In this document: one piece after another, positions 28,183 through 36,254 of the stretch
How positions within the stretch are numbered: position 1 is the first letter of the stretch
Layout: each line of letters opens with the position of its first letter
Assembly (NCBI GenBank): GCA_965238305.1
Contig: CBDEHK010000001.1
Span: 3,348,001-3,412,000, forward strand
Direction: 5' to 3'
Source: CBDCGJ01 sp965238305
Lineage (GTDB): Bacteria > Pseudomonadota > Alphaproteobacteria > GCA-2731375
Length of the DNA stretch: 64,000 bases
Position numbers and translations under genes: made by a program
The notes under the pieces: model-generated
Told to the model about the DNA's origin: nothing
Database searches by the model: none
What the model saw: only the letters and a program-made list of their open reading frames with translations

Positions 28183-29448
28183 ATGGTGAAAACAGCAGTT
28201 GAAGTGAACGGACGATCCTACCCCTGGCCTAAGGCACCTGTGGTCGGGGTCTGCATCGATGGATCTCAACCGGCTTACAATGGTCAGCTTGGATATATCG
28301 AGGAAGCGGTCAAGGCGGGTGTTGCGCCTTTCTTCGGGAGAATGATCAACGAGGGTACCAGTCGATTGGCTGATTGCGTTGTGCCGGCCTTCACTAACCC
28401 CAATAACCTCTCCATCGCCACCGGTACGCCGCCAGCGGTGCACGGAATTTGCGGTAATTTCTTTTATGACCGGGAGACTGATTCCGAAGTCATGATGAAT
28501 GATCCGAAATATCTGCGCGCCAAGACCATCTTCGCAGCATTTCAAGAACAAGGTGCCAACATTTGCGTAATCACGGCCAAGGACAAATTGCGGACTCTTC
28601 TCGGTCATGGCTTGAAATTCGGCGCCAACACTGGTGCCGGGAGTGCAATTTCGTTCTCCGCTGAAACCGCCGACCGAGCGAAGTATGAAAGTCACGGAAT
28701 TGAAAATGTTCTCGATCTTATTGGACGTCCAGTGCCCGAGGTGTATTCCGCAGGCTTGTCCGAGTTCATCTTCGCCGCAGGCGTCGAAATCATGAAGCGC
28801 GACTGCCCGGATATCATGTACTTATCGACGACGGATTATATTCAACACAAGCATGCGCCAGGAACACCTGTTGCCAATGCCTTTTATGCGATGATGGATA
28901 ACTATCTGGCGCAGTTGGACGCCCTAGGTTGCGTTATCGTGGCCACCGCGGATCATGGCATGAATGCTAAACACGATGCGGCGGGCGATCCGGATGTAAT
29001 TTATCTGCAAAGCCTTATGGACGACATTTTGGGTGCCGGATTGGCTCGGGTCATCCTGCCTATTACCGACCCCTACGTTGCTCACCACGGCGCCCTTGGC
29101 TCCTTTGCCGCGGCCTATCTTCCTGAGGGTACCGACGCAGCTGACGTGATGGCAAAATTGGCCACCGTCGAGGGCATTGAGCAGGTTGTGAGCCGTGACG
29201 AAGCAGCCGAAATGTTCGGTCTGCCGGCCGATCGCCTCGGAGATGTCATTATCGTCTCGACGCAAAACAAAGTCCTCGGGACCAGCGCTGACCGTCATGA
29301 CCTAACCGCCTTAAAAGAACCTTTGCGGTCTCACGGTGGCACTTCGGAAGGTGTCGTGCCATTCCTCATGAACCGGAACATTGAATTGCCGGCCACAGGG
29401 CTTCGCAATTTCGATATTTACCACGCCGCCCTCAATTTGTCCGCATAA
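28183..29448 (+). CDS. phnA: Phosphonoacetate hydrolase
   Basis: 421 residues from ATG 28183 with GAGGAAAC upstream. Member of the alkaline phosphatase/nucleotide pyrophosphatase superfamily; it cleaves phosphonoacetate to acetate and phosphate with two zinc ions. All expected ligands are visible: D26, nucleophile T71 (AFTNPNN), D218 and H222 (TTDYIQHKH), D257-H258 (TADHG) and H384 (SHGGTSEG). No signal peptide, so it acts in the cytoplasm after import. This is the C-P bond-cleaving step of the cluster. Confidence 0.93.
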   Translation: MVKTAVEVNGRSYPWPKAPVVGVCIDGSQPAYNGQLGYIEEAVKAGVAPFFGRMINEGTSRLADCVVPAFTNPNNLSIATGTPPAVHGICGNFFYDRETDSEVMMNDPKYLRAKTIFAAFQEQGANICVITAKDKLRTLLGHGLKFGANTGAGSAISFSAETADRAKYESHGIENVLDLIGRPVPEVYSAGLSEFIFAAGVEIMKRDCPDIMYLSTTDYIQHKHAPGTPVANAFYAMMDNYLAQLDALGCVIVATADHGMNAKHDAAGDPDVIYLQSLMDDILGAGLARVILPITDPYVAHHGALGSFAAAYLPEGTDAADVMAKLATVEGIEQVVSRDEAAEMFGLPADRLGDVIIVSTQNKVLGTSADRHDLTALKEPLRSHGGTSEGVVPFLMNRNIELPATGLRNFDIYHAALNLSA

Positions 29449-29458
29449 GTACAGCGCG

Positions 29459-31138
29459 ATGAACGGGACGGTGATGCTTGTCAATCTTTGTGGCGCCATC
29501 GCGTTGCTCCTATGGGGGCTTCGCATGGTCCGCACCGGCATGACCCGTGGTTTCGGCAACGAACTAAGAAAGGCCCTGGGGCGCAGCCTCGGCAACCGGT
29601 TTTCGTCCTTCTTCACCGGCCTCGGTGTGACTGTACTTCTGCAAAGCTCGACGGCAACGTCTTTGTTGACCGCGTCCTTCGCCGGGCGCGGATTAGTCGC
29701 CGCAACGCCCGGTCTGGCTGTGCTTCTTGGAGCCGATGTCGGAACCACACTGGTTGCGCAACTTCTTAGCTTCGATCTCTCGCATTTAATGCCGATCCTG
29801 TTGGTCTCCGGCACGGTCATGTTTATGTCATCGAAGACATCGCGGACAAAGAACATCGGTCGTATCGTCCTAGGGCTAGGCCAGATGTTGTTGGCCTTGA
29901 ACATGATCGTGGCCGCGTCGGCCCCAGCCAGGAACTCCGAGATCGCACAAACCCTTTTGTCGTCATTGTCCGGGGAACCCGTTCTAGCGATTCTGTTCGC
30001 CGCCCTCTTGACTTGGATGGCACATTCCAGTCTCGCTACCGTCTTGTTGATCGTCGGTTTGGCGACGACCGGGACCATCGGCTCGGATATCGCCTTCGCT
30101 TTTGTCCTCGGCGCCAACCTGGGCGGCGCTCTGCCGCCAGTCGTTGCCACCTTGGGTGCAGATGCGCCGGCCCGCCGGCCGGCACTGGGCAACCTGTTGT
30201 TCCGTGTGACCGGCGTGGTTATGGTTTTGCCGCTGCTGCCCTATCTTACGCCGTGGATTGCGGAAATTGATGCTAATACGTCGCGACAGATCGTTAACTT
30301 CCATACGGCCTTCAATTTAGGTTTGGCATTGTTGTTTTTACCGGCTGTAAGCCTGATGGCTCAGATCACAGAATTGTTAGTCCCGGATCGTAAACTTGCA
30401 ACGGACGGAGAGATCCGGCCCATGTACCTCGATCGAGGAGCACTCGATTCGCCGCAGGTGGCCTTGGCGTATGCGACGCGTGAAACCATGCGCATGGGCG
30501 ACATCTTGGAAGAGATGTTTCGCGATATCGAAACGGGCATCCTTACTAATGACATTGTCACCGTAAAGCGTGCGGTGGCGAAGGATGATCTTATTGATGA
30601 TTTCTACGTCGCCATTAAAACCTATCTTACAGAACTGAGCCGCGAGCCCCTCGGAGATGAAGATAGCCTACGCTGCACGGCGATACTGACATTTACTACG
30701 AACCTTGAGCATGTCGGCGATATCCTGGAGTTGAACATCGCCGAAATGGCCGAACGTAAAGCCAAAGCCAATATTGTCTTACCGCATGCTGAAGCTGACG
30801 ATTTGGGCACCCTATTTCAACTGGTGGGCGAGAACATGAAGTTGGCCTTTAGCTTCTTCATCAGCGGTGACAAGGCAACGGCACACCAGCTACTAGCCTT
30901 GAAAAAGGAGTTCCAGCAGCGCGAGCGAGCCGCCGTCGATCAGCACATGCTCCGCCTGCGACAAGGCCAGTGCGACCCTGGTGATGCCAGCGGTTTCCAC
31001 TTGGACATTCTTCGTGATCTTCGCCGAATTAATTCGCATCTCGTCGCCGTGGTATATCCAACCCTTGATGGGGTTCGAGCCGGAAAACCGAAAATCTTGC
31101 TGGGTGGTACCGGCCCAGAGGAGCAGCCCGCTGAGTAG
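29459..31138 (+). CDS. Na+/phosphate cotransporter with PhoU-like domain
   Basis: About 559 residues from ATG 29459, 10 bases after phnA; the longer open frame lies inside phnA. The membrane part (about 1-310) has the two NptA/NaPi-II repeats, marked by LLQSSTATSLL and MAHSSLATVLL. The C-terminal ~200 residues are a helical PhoU-like domain. Because PhnA releases phosphate inside the cell, this transporter may export surplus phosphate or retrieve leaked phosphate; direction cannot be told from sequence. It is the last gene of the cluster. Confidence 0.85.
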   Translation: MNGTVMLVNLCGAIALLLWGLRMVRTGMTRGFGNELRKALGRSLGNRFSSFFTGLGVTVLLQSSTATSLLTASFAGRGLVAATPGLAVLLGADVGTTLVAQLLSFDLSHLMPILLVSGTVMFMSSKTSRTKNIGRIVLGLGQMLLALNMIVAASAPARNSEIAQTLLSSLSGEPVLAILFAALLTWMAHSSLATVLLIVGLATTGTIGSDIAFAFVLGANLGGALPPVVATLGADAPARRPALGNLLFRVTGVVMVLPLLPYLTPWIAEIDANTSRQIVNFHTAFNLGLALLFLPAVSLMAQITELLVPDRKLATDGEIRPMYLDRGALDSPQVALAYATRETMRMGDILEEMFRDIETGILTNDIVTVKRAVAKDDLIDDFYVAIKTYLTELSREPLGDEDSLRCTAILTFTTNLEHVGDILELNIAEMAERKAKANIVLPHAEADDLGTLFQLVGENMKLAFSFFISGDKATAHQLLALKKEFQQRERAAVDQHMLRLRQGQCDPGDASGFHLDILRDLRRINSHLVAVVYPTLDGVRAGKPKILLGGTGPEEQPAE

Positions 31139-31224
31139 TTTATGGAGCGCCAGGATAAGCGGATGTTCTGCCGTTTGATGTCCAGTGTTTGTGTATGGCG
31201 CAGGTGAATTTCAGCGGTCAGTTT

Positions 31225-31637
31225 GGCACGGTCAGAGGATAATTACTCGAACAACCGTTTTCCATGCGATAGTGTCATCGCATGAAGAATCCATGCCGCT
31301 ATTTCAAAACGTCACCGACGATCATTTGTTTGGCGGTGAGAATGTATGTTTGCTTCCCGCTTTCTTTCCGACAAGTTTGGAATTTGCTGCATGAACGCGG
31401 CATTGATATCTGTCACGAGAGCGGGTGATAGCTAGATCCAGGACCGAAAAGTCACTACAAAAATCATCTCGATCCACTGCTCAATCCACAATCGCTTCAA
31501 CCAGGAACGCCACTTAGCAACCGAGGAAATTCCAAAATCAATCGCATCGGCGCACTGGCAGAATGGCGACAGCTTGTCGTCTAAAATATCGCCGTTGACC
31601 GAATTCTGTCAGCCAGTCTACTTCCTCAGACACTGCC
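31225..31637 (+). mobile_element. Decayed, internally deleted IS6-family element
   Basis: The ends are an imperfect inverted repeat: GGCACGGTCAGAGG (31225-31238) against CCTCAGACACTGCC (31624-31637), 11 of 14 matching. Inside, from ATG 31282, is MKNPCRYFKTSP, then LSFRQVWNLLHERGIDIC, the N terminus of an IS6 transposase, which stops at about 31425. From 31463 come SIHNRFNQERH and, after a frameshift, NRIGALAEWRQLVV with a stop at 31582-31584, the C terminus. The catalytic DDE core is deleted. No flanking target duplication is seen. It marks the right edge of the phosphonate segment. Confidence 0.75.
31282..31584 (+). pseudogene. IS6-family transposase remnant
   Basis: N-terminal about 47 codons joined to the C-terminal about 40 codons, with stops and one frameshift; see the enclosing element. 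It aligns by eye with the second, longer IS6 remnant at 46833-47532, which shares the N-terminal NP-x-RYFKTSP and C-terminal AEWRQL-type motifs. Confidence 0.75.
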
Positions 31638-31701
31638 TGACCGTCATCTACTAAATCCCACTAATCCTCGCCCAAATATTCGGTACACACCGCCATCAAA
31701 C

Positions 31702-32106
31702 CTATTTTCGTCTGGTCTTGTAAAAGTGAGTTAGGAACGGCAAGAGTAAGGCGCTGGCGAGGGCCAAGGAGAGGTAGCATTTCGGGAGACCGCCTGCGGT
31801 TTGCGGGCAGGTTCCGTGGCCCAGCAGCTCCAAACCTGAGCCCAAAAATGCGAGAGCGAAAATCGGTAGCCAGGCCAGCAGGAACAGCCAGGGCCGCCAC
31901 AGACGGGGATGCAGGACGGAGAGCAAAACTAGCGCATAGGCCGCAGACACTAGATGGCAGGCCGGCAGGGATCCCAAATTTGGGCAGGCTTGTGCCGATG
32001 AAAAGTCCGCCCAACTAACCGGCAAGACACCGAATAAACCGACCCCAGCGAGCAGCGCAATGAAAACCCGAAGGCTAGCGCCTGGGATCGTTCGCACTGG
32101 CTTCAC
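31702..32106 (-). CDS. Small four-helix membrane protein with paired Cys motifs
   Basis: 134 residues with about four hydrophobic segments. Two copies of a similar motif occur after helices 1 and 3: ACPNLGSLPACHL and TCPQTAGGLPKCYL. That suggests an internally duplicated two-helix unit with a CP-x(5-7)-P-x-C pair in each. I do not recognise the family. Paired periplasmic cysteines could form disulfides or bind metal. It is the last gene of a leftward run, 33 bases after the six-helix membrane protein gene. Confidence 0.6.
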   Translation of the reverse strand: MKPVRTIPGASLRVFIALLAGVGLFGVLPVSWADFSSAQACPNLGSLPACHLVSAAYALVLLSVLHPRLWRPWLFLLAWLPIFALAFLGSGLELLGHGTCPQTAGGLPKCYLSLALASALLLPFLTHFYKTRRK

Positions 32107-32139
32107 GCTCCAATTTGTTTGAATTCCCGGGACATATAT

Positions 32140-32913
32140 CTAGTCAACCAGCTCATTGCCGTTCGAAACTGCAGCCGCCGCGAATGAACTACTTGCGGAC
32201 GTTTGGATCTGCATCGCCGCCCAGGTCGACAGCGCAAAGAAGATAACGTGGGCGATGTTCATGGCGGCCGGCAGCAAATAGACACCCGCGCCCGGCGCGA
32301 TCATATAAAAGGCGAAAATTTGGACGACAATAACGATTGGCGAAAAGATGATAATCCAGCGTGGATATCGCGATTTCCCGGTTAGTACGCCGCAGACCAA
32401 CAAGATCGAAATAATCAAAATCAGCACGCGCACGATGTTGATCAGCGGTTCATTATGGGCGCTTATGTCGTTTAGAAGATCAGAAAATAACGCCGCGGTA
32501 CCATCTGGCGCGGCATCGCGGGCTTTCACCGTCAAGGCCAAATTGACGCGGCCGCCCAGCCAGACGTCACCGATAATAAAGGCATAAACACCAAGGCCGA
32601 AAACCGTGGCCGCAAGCCAGCGCGCCGCCGGTCGCAACATCTGGCCAATATGCCAATAGCCAACGAGATAAAGCGGCGCGGCCAATACGGCGATAAAATG
32701 TCCCATCGTCAACCGCGTCTGACTGACGTCGAGGAAATAGAGATAGTCCGAACCTTCGTAGCCACCAAGCGGGGAGAACTGAAAAGTGAACTCGCCGATG
32801 CCAACGATGAGCGCGCCCAAGGTCGCGACGAAACCGGTTCCGATTAGCAGTTTGCGTTGATGCGCATTGATCTCATTCATAACGTTGATACCTTTTGTTT
32901 GTGTGCTCCTCAT
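32140..32913 (-). CDS. Six-helix membrane protein, possibly DUF6796-like
   Basis: 257 residues (or 246 from an internal ATG at 32880 with AAAGG upstream) with about six or seven membrane helices. The first start overlaps the stop of the FG-GAP gene (ATGA). Motifs such as GHFIAVLAAPLYLVGYWHI and GDVWLGGRVN recall the DUF6796 family, but this is from memory and weak. Function unknown. Coupling to an ASPIC-repeat protein is the main clue. Confidence 0.6.
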   Translation of the reverse strand: MRSTQTKGINVMNEINAHQRKLLIGTGFVATLGALIVGIGEFTFQFSPLGGYEGSDYLYFLDVSQTRLTMGHFIAVLAAPLYLVGYWHIGQMLRPAARWLAATVFGLGVYAFIIGDVWLGGRVNLALTVKARDAAPDGTAALFSDLLNDISAHNEPLINIVRVLILIISILLVCGVLTGKSRYPRWIIIFSPIVIVVQIFAFYMIAPGAGVYLLPAAMNIAHVIFFALSTWAAMQIQTSASSSFAAAAVSNGNELVD

Positions 32914-34517
32914 GGAACCTGAATGGTCTCGCCAACCTTCGGAGATCTAATCGCTATTGCCGTGCCGTCGGCATAATGGATGGTGACGCTCTCAACCGAT
33001 TTTGCATCGCCCAACCCGAAAATCAGCTCGTGCGATTGGTCGGAGGAGAGACCCTCACCGCTAGTGAACTGTTGGGTCAGTTTCCGTTCTTCGGATATAA
33101 CCACTTCGACCAAGGCGCCGAGGGACTTCGGTGTATCCGGTAGCCTGACCTTCAGAAATGCGTTTTTGCCGCCGCCACTAATAAATGCCCGCGACGGGCC
33201 GGCAAGATTGACCCGGACAACATCGCGGTAACCGTCATTGTTGAAATCGGCCACCAGGGGCGAGATCTCGTAATTGCGATTGGTCAAGCCGGTGGCCGCT
33301 TCGCCGGTCCCGAAAGTGCCATCGGGTAGTTGCAGCAGCACCCGCCCAGGCAGGCGGAATATCTTTTCAAATGGCAGCGAGACGTAATTTTGGGCGATCA
33401 AAATATCCTCGCGACCGTCATTGTTGAGATCATCCATGACCACACCCCAGGAAAACTCATAATCAGCGACCTTGGTTTCGCCAGCAACATCGGTAAAACC
33501 AAAATTACCATCGTTGCGGAACAGTAAAAGTGGGGTGTGGAAAACCTGATCCTCGCGGAGATCGCCTTTGGCCAGGAAGCGCGGTGCGGTCGATGAGACA
33601 TTGGAGAAGAAAAAATCCATCCGGCCGTCATTATTATAGTCCCCAATGCCGATCCCCATCGGATAGCCGTATTTGTCCGACGACGGATTTATCTGGTTCC
33701 CGAAGGTAAGATCGCCATTGTTGCGCCAGGTGCGGACTTGACCGGTATCATAGGCGACGACCAAATCCTGATCGCCGTCGCGATCGACATCCGAGAAAAC
33801 CCCAACAAAGGTGTTATGGACATAGTCCATGCCGGCCTGCTTGGTGATATCGGTGAAGGAGTTGTCACCGTTGTTCAGCAGTAAAATACTGCTTGAGCCG
33901 TAACCTTCTTTGTTGAAAATATTTTCACCTTCGACCAGTGCCAGCTTGATGTAAGTCGAGACAAACATGTCGACATGGCCATCATGATTGAGGTCGGATA
34001 GTGCGATTGAAAGCGGAACCGACTTCGAATTGAATTTTATCGCCAACTTCTTGGCTTCGAAACCGGTCGTTTTGTTGAGGTAAAGCGTGATGCCGCTATC
34101 GCGGGCGACGAAAATATCTGAGCGGCCGTCATTATCCGCATCAATAACTGCGGCACCAAAGGTGGTGTCGAAATCGCTTTTGCTTAGACCTTTGCCTTTC
34201 GACGAAGAGGCATCGTTAAAAGCGGCACCACCGAATTCTAAAATTTTATCCGACTGGTCGTAGCCACCGCCCATAAACACTTCCGGCGTCCCGTCGCCGT
34301 CAATGTCAATGATAGCGGAGCCAAGAAACGGCAAGGCGTTATTTTTGTCAAACCGGTGCGAAAACGGAAAATTTACCTCGGTAAATGTTGTTACTTGGAT
34401 TTCACTCAAATCAGCCTGCCCATAGGGATCGCTGAAAGCCTTGAGATATGAAAATGTCAGGGCGCCGACTGGTAGGATGATGAACAAAGCGCCAAGCACA
34501 CGAAGAACCCATTTCAT
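32910..34517 (-). CDS. FG-GAP/VCBS-repeat protein with ASPIC/UnbV C terminus
   Basis: 535 residues with an N-terminal membrane anchor or uncleaved signal (LGALFIILPVGALTFSY). There are about seven blades with DxDxDG-type calcium-binding loops (DIDGDGTPE, DADNDGRSD, DLNHDGHVD, DVDRDGDQD, DYNNDGRMD, DLNNDGRED, DFNNDGYRD), which predict a beta-propeller outside the cytoplasm. The end carries an ASPIC/UnbV-like module (GLSSDQSHELIFGLG). The ligand is unknown; such proteins bind surfaces, polysaccharide or partner proteins. It is in a leftward run with an FMN glutamate synthase-like gene upstream and two membrane proteins downstream. Confidence 0.8.
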   Translation of the reverse strand: MKWVLRVLGALFIILPVGALTFSYLKAFSDPYGQADLSEIQVTTFTEVNFPFSHRFDKNNALPFLGSAIIDIDGDGTPEVFMGGGYDQSDKILEFGGAAFNDASSSKGKGLSKSDFDTTFGAAVIDADNDGRSDIFVARDSGITLYLNKTTGFEAKKLAIKFNSKSVPLSIALSDLNHDGHVDMFVSTYIKLALVEGENIFNKEGYGSSSILLLNNGDNSFTDITKQAGMDYVHNTFVGVFSDVDRDGDQDLVVAYDTGQVRTWRNNGDLTFGNQINPSSDKYGYPMGIGIGDYNNDGRMDFFFSNVSSTAPRFLAKGDLREDQVFHTPLLLFRNDGNFGFTDVAGETKVADYEFSWGVVMDDLNNDGREDILIAQNYVSLPFEKIFRLPGRVLLQLPDGTFGTGEAATGLTNRNYEISPLVADFNNDGYRDVVRVNLAGPSRAFISGGGKNAFLKVRLPDTPKSLGALVEVVISEERKLTQQFTSGEGLSSDQSHELIFGLGDAKSVESVTIHYADGTAIAIRSPKVGETIQVP

Positions 34518-34610
34518 GACAATTTTTCCCTATTGTGCTTACTCAGTTATGGCGAAAACATATTGGTGTTTGGTAAATTGAAAAAGACAGCGACATAAAG
34601 CGGTCCCACA

Positions 34611-36197
34611 TTAGGTAAACGTATCCGTACGGGCATGCTCCATCATTTGTTCAAATCGCTCTGGATAAGGCGTCTTGAGAAGGCAACCGGGAGGCCCTGC
34701 AAAAGGGTATATTTCGTTGTAGTTTCTGATATTTTCCGTACTCACCCGACGGTTAATGTGGCTTCGGGTCAGAGCGCCCGCATCTTTTAAACCGGCGGCG
34801 GCCAAAAGTTCGGCGACAGCGTGAACAGTTGCATGGTGAAAATTTGCAACCCTTTGGGTTTTGTCGGTCACAACCAGCCCAGCATAGAGATCGGGATTTT
34901 GTGTCGTGACACCGGTCGGGCAGCTATTCTTGTTACACTCCAACGATTGAATGCAGCCCAACGCTAGCATCATACCTCTGGCGCTATTGCAAAGATCGGC
35001 GCCCAAAGCGAGCAATCGAATAACATGAAATCCACTCAACACTTTACCTGCGGCAATTACTCGAATGTCTTTTCTCAAATCGAAACCAACTAGGCAATCA
35101 ACGACAAACGCCAACCCGTCACGTACAGGCATACCAACCGAATTGGAATATTCAAGCGGTGCCGCGCCGGTGCCGCCTTCTCCACCATCAACAGTGATGA
35201 AATCAGGTCTAATCCCACTTTCCTGCATTGCTTTGCAAAGGGCGACAAATTCGCTTTTTCGCCCGACACAAAGTTTGAAGCCTATCGGTTTGCCACCGGA
35301 GAGTTCGCGTAATTCAGCGATAAACGCCATCATCTCTAGAGGCGTTGAAAAGGCGCTGTGGGTGGGTGGTGAATCAACAACGGTAAAAGGTTCGACGCCG
35401 CGAATTTCCGCTATCTCAGGCGTATTCTTCACCGCCGGTAAGATACCACCATGGCCAGGCTTCGCGCCTTGTGAGAGCTTAATTTCGATCATTTTTACAT
35501 TCGGGTGTTTTGCCTTCTCGGCAAATTTTTCGGGTGCGAACTGCCCCTCTTTATTTCGGCAGCTGAAATAACCGGTGCCAATTTGCCAAATCAGATCGCC
35601 ACCTCTTTCAAGATGATAAGGGCTCAGGCCACCTTCGCCGGTATTGTGAGCGAACCCACCAATTTTCGCCCCGCCGTTCAGCGCCAGAACAGCGGGTTTG
35701 CTGAGGGCGCCGAAACTCATAGCCGAGATGTTCAGGATACTGGCATCGTAGGGTTGGGTGCAGGCGGGGCCACCGACCGTAATCCGCAGACCGGGCGCAT
35801 GCTCGCCAACTTTGAGGGCCGTAAGTGAATGGTCTATCCATTCATATCCGACCCTATAAACATCCACTTTTGTCCCCAGCGGGACCGTATCCAGAACGCC
35901 TTTGGCCCGTTGATAGACGACCGACCGGAACATGCGATTGATCGGCACACCGTCGGTTTCGCTTTCGATAAAATATTGGTATATCATCGGACGCAACCAT
36001 TCCATGACCCACCGACCATGACCGCCAACAGGAAAATTGCGTTTGATCGAGTGTTCGGTTTGCAAAACATCATGAACGCCCAGCAAAACAACCCCGCCAA
36101 CAATGATCAACAGCACCACTGCCGGCAACCAGAGCCAGGTCAAAACAGCCGCGAAAAGAAGGCTGATGATTGACAACAGATAAAAACGTTTTCGCAT
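34611..36197 (-). CDS. FMN-binding glutamate synthase-family protein
   Basis: 528 residues from ATG 36197, preceded by GGTGGA. Two N-terminal membrane helices precede a glutamate-synthase central/FMN barrel: MSFGALSKPAVLALNGGA, HNTGEGGLSPYH, KPGHGGILPAVK, DGGEGGTGAAPLEYS and a Cys-rich loop CIQSLECNKNSCPTG that could hold a [3Fe-4S] cluster. The glutaminase domain of GltB is absent. It is a membrane-bound oxidoreductase of the GltB2/archaeal-type group whose physiological substrate is unsettled. It lies 57 bases downstream of an aldehyde dehydrogenase. Confidence 0.85.
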   Translation of the reverse strand: MRKRFYLLSIISLLFAAVLTWLWLPAVVLLIIVGGVVLLGVHDVLQTEHSIKRNFPVGGHGRWVMEWLRPMIYQYFIESETDGVPINRMFRSVVYQRAKGVLDTVPLGTKVDVYRVGYEWIDHSLTALKVGEHAPGLRITVGGPACTQPYDASILNISAMSFGALSKPAVLALNGGAKIGGFAHNTGEGGLSPYHLERGGDLIWQIGTGYFSCRNKEGQFAPEKFAEKAKHPNVKMIEIKLSQGAKPGHGGILPAVKNTPEIAEIRGVEPFTVVDSPPTHSAFSTPLEMMAFIAELRELSGGKPIGFKLCVGRKSEFVALCKAMQESGIRPDFITVDGGEGGTGAAPLEYSNSVGMPVRDGLAFVVDCLVGFDLRKDIRVIAAGKVLSGFHVIRLLALGADLCNSARGMMLALGCIQSLECNKNSCPTGVTTQNPDLYAGLVVTDKTQRVANFHHATVHAVAELLAAAGLKDAGALTRSHINRRVSTENIRNYNEIYPFAGPPGCLLKTPYPERFEQMMEHARTDTFT

Positions 36198-36254
36198 GTC
36201 GTGTCCACCAATTCTAGTAGGCCGCTTTTTGCGCCAATGCACGCGGTCGATATT

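Noticed and set aside
29381..29458. A 26-codon N-terminal extension of the Na/Pi transporter
   Set aside because: It reads through the end of phnA in another frame. The ATG at 29459 begins just before the first membrane helix.
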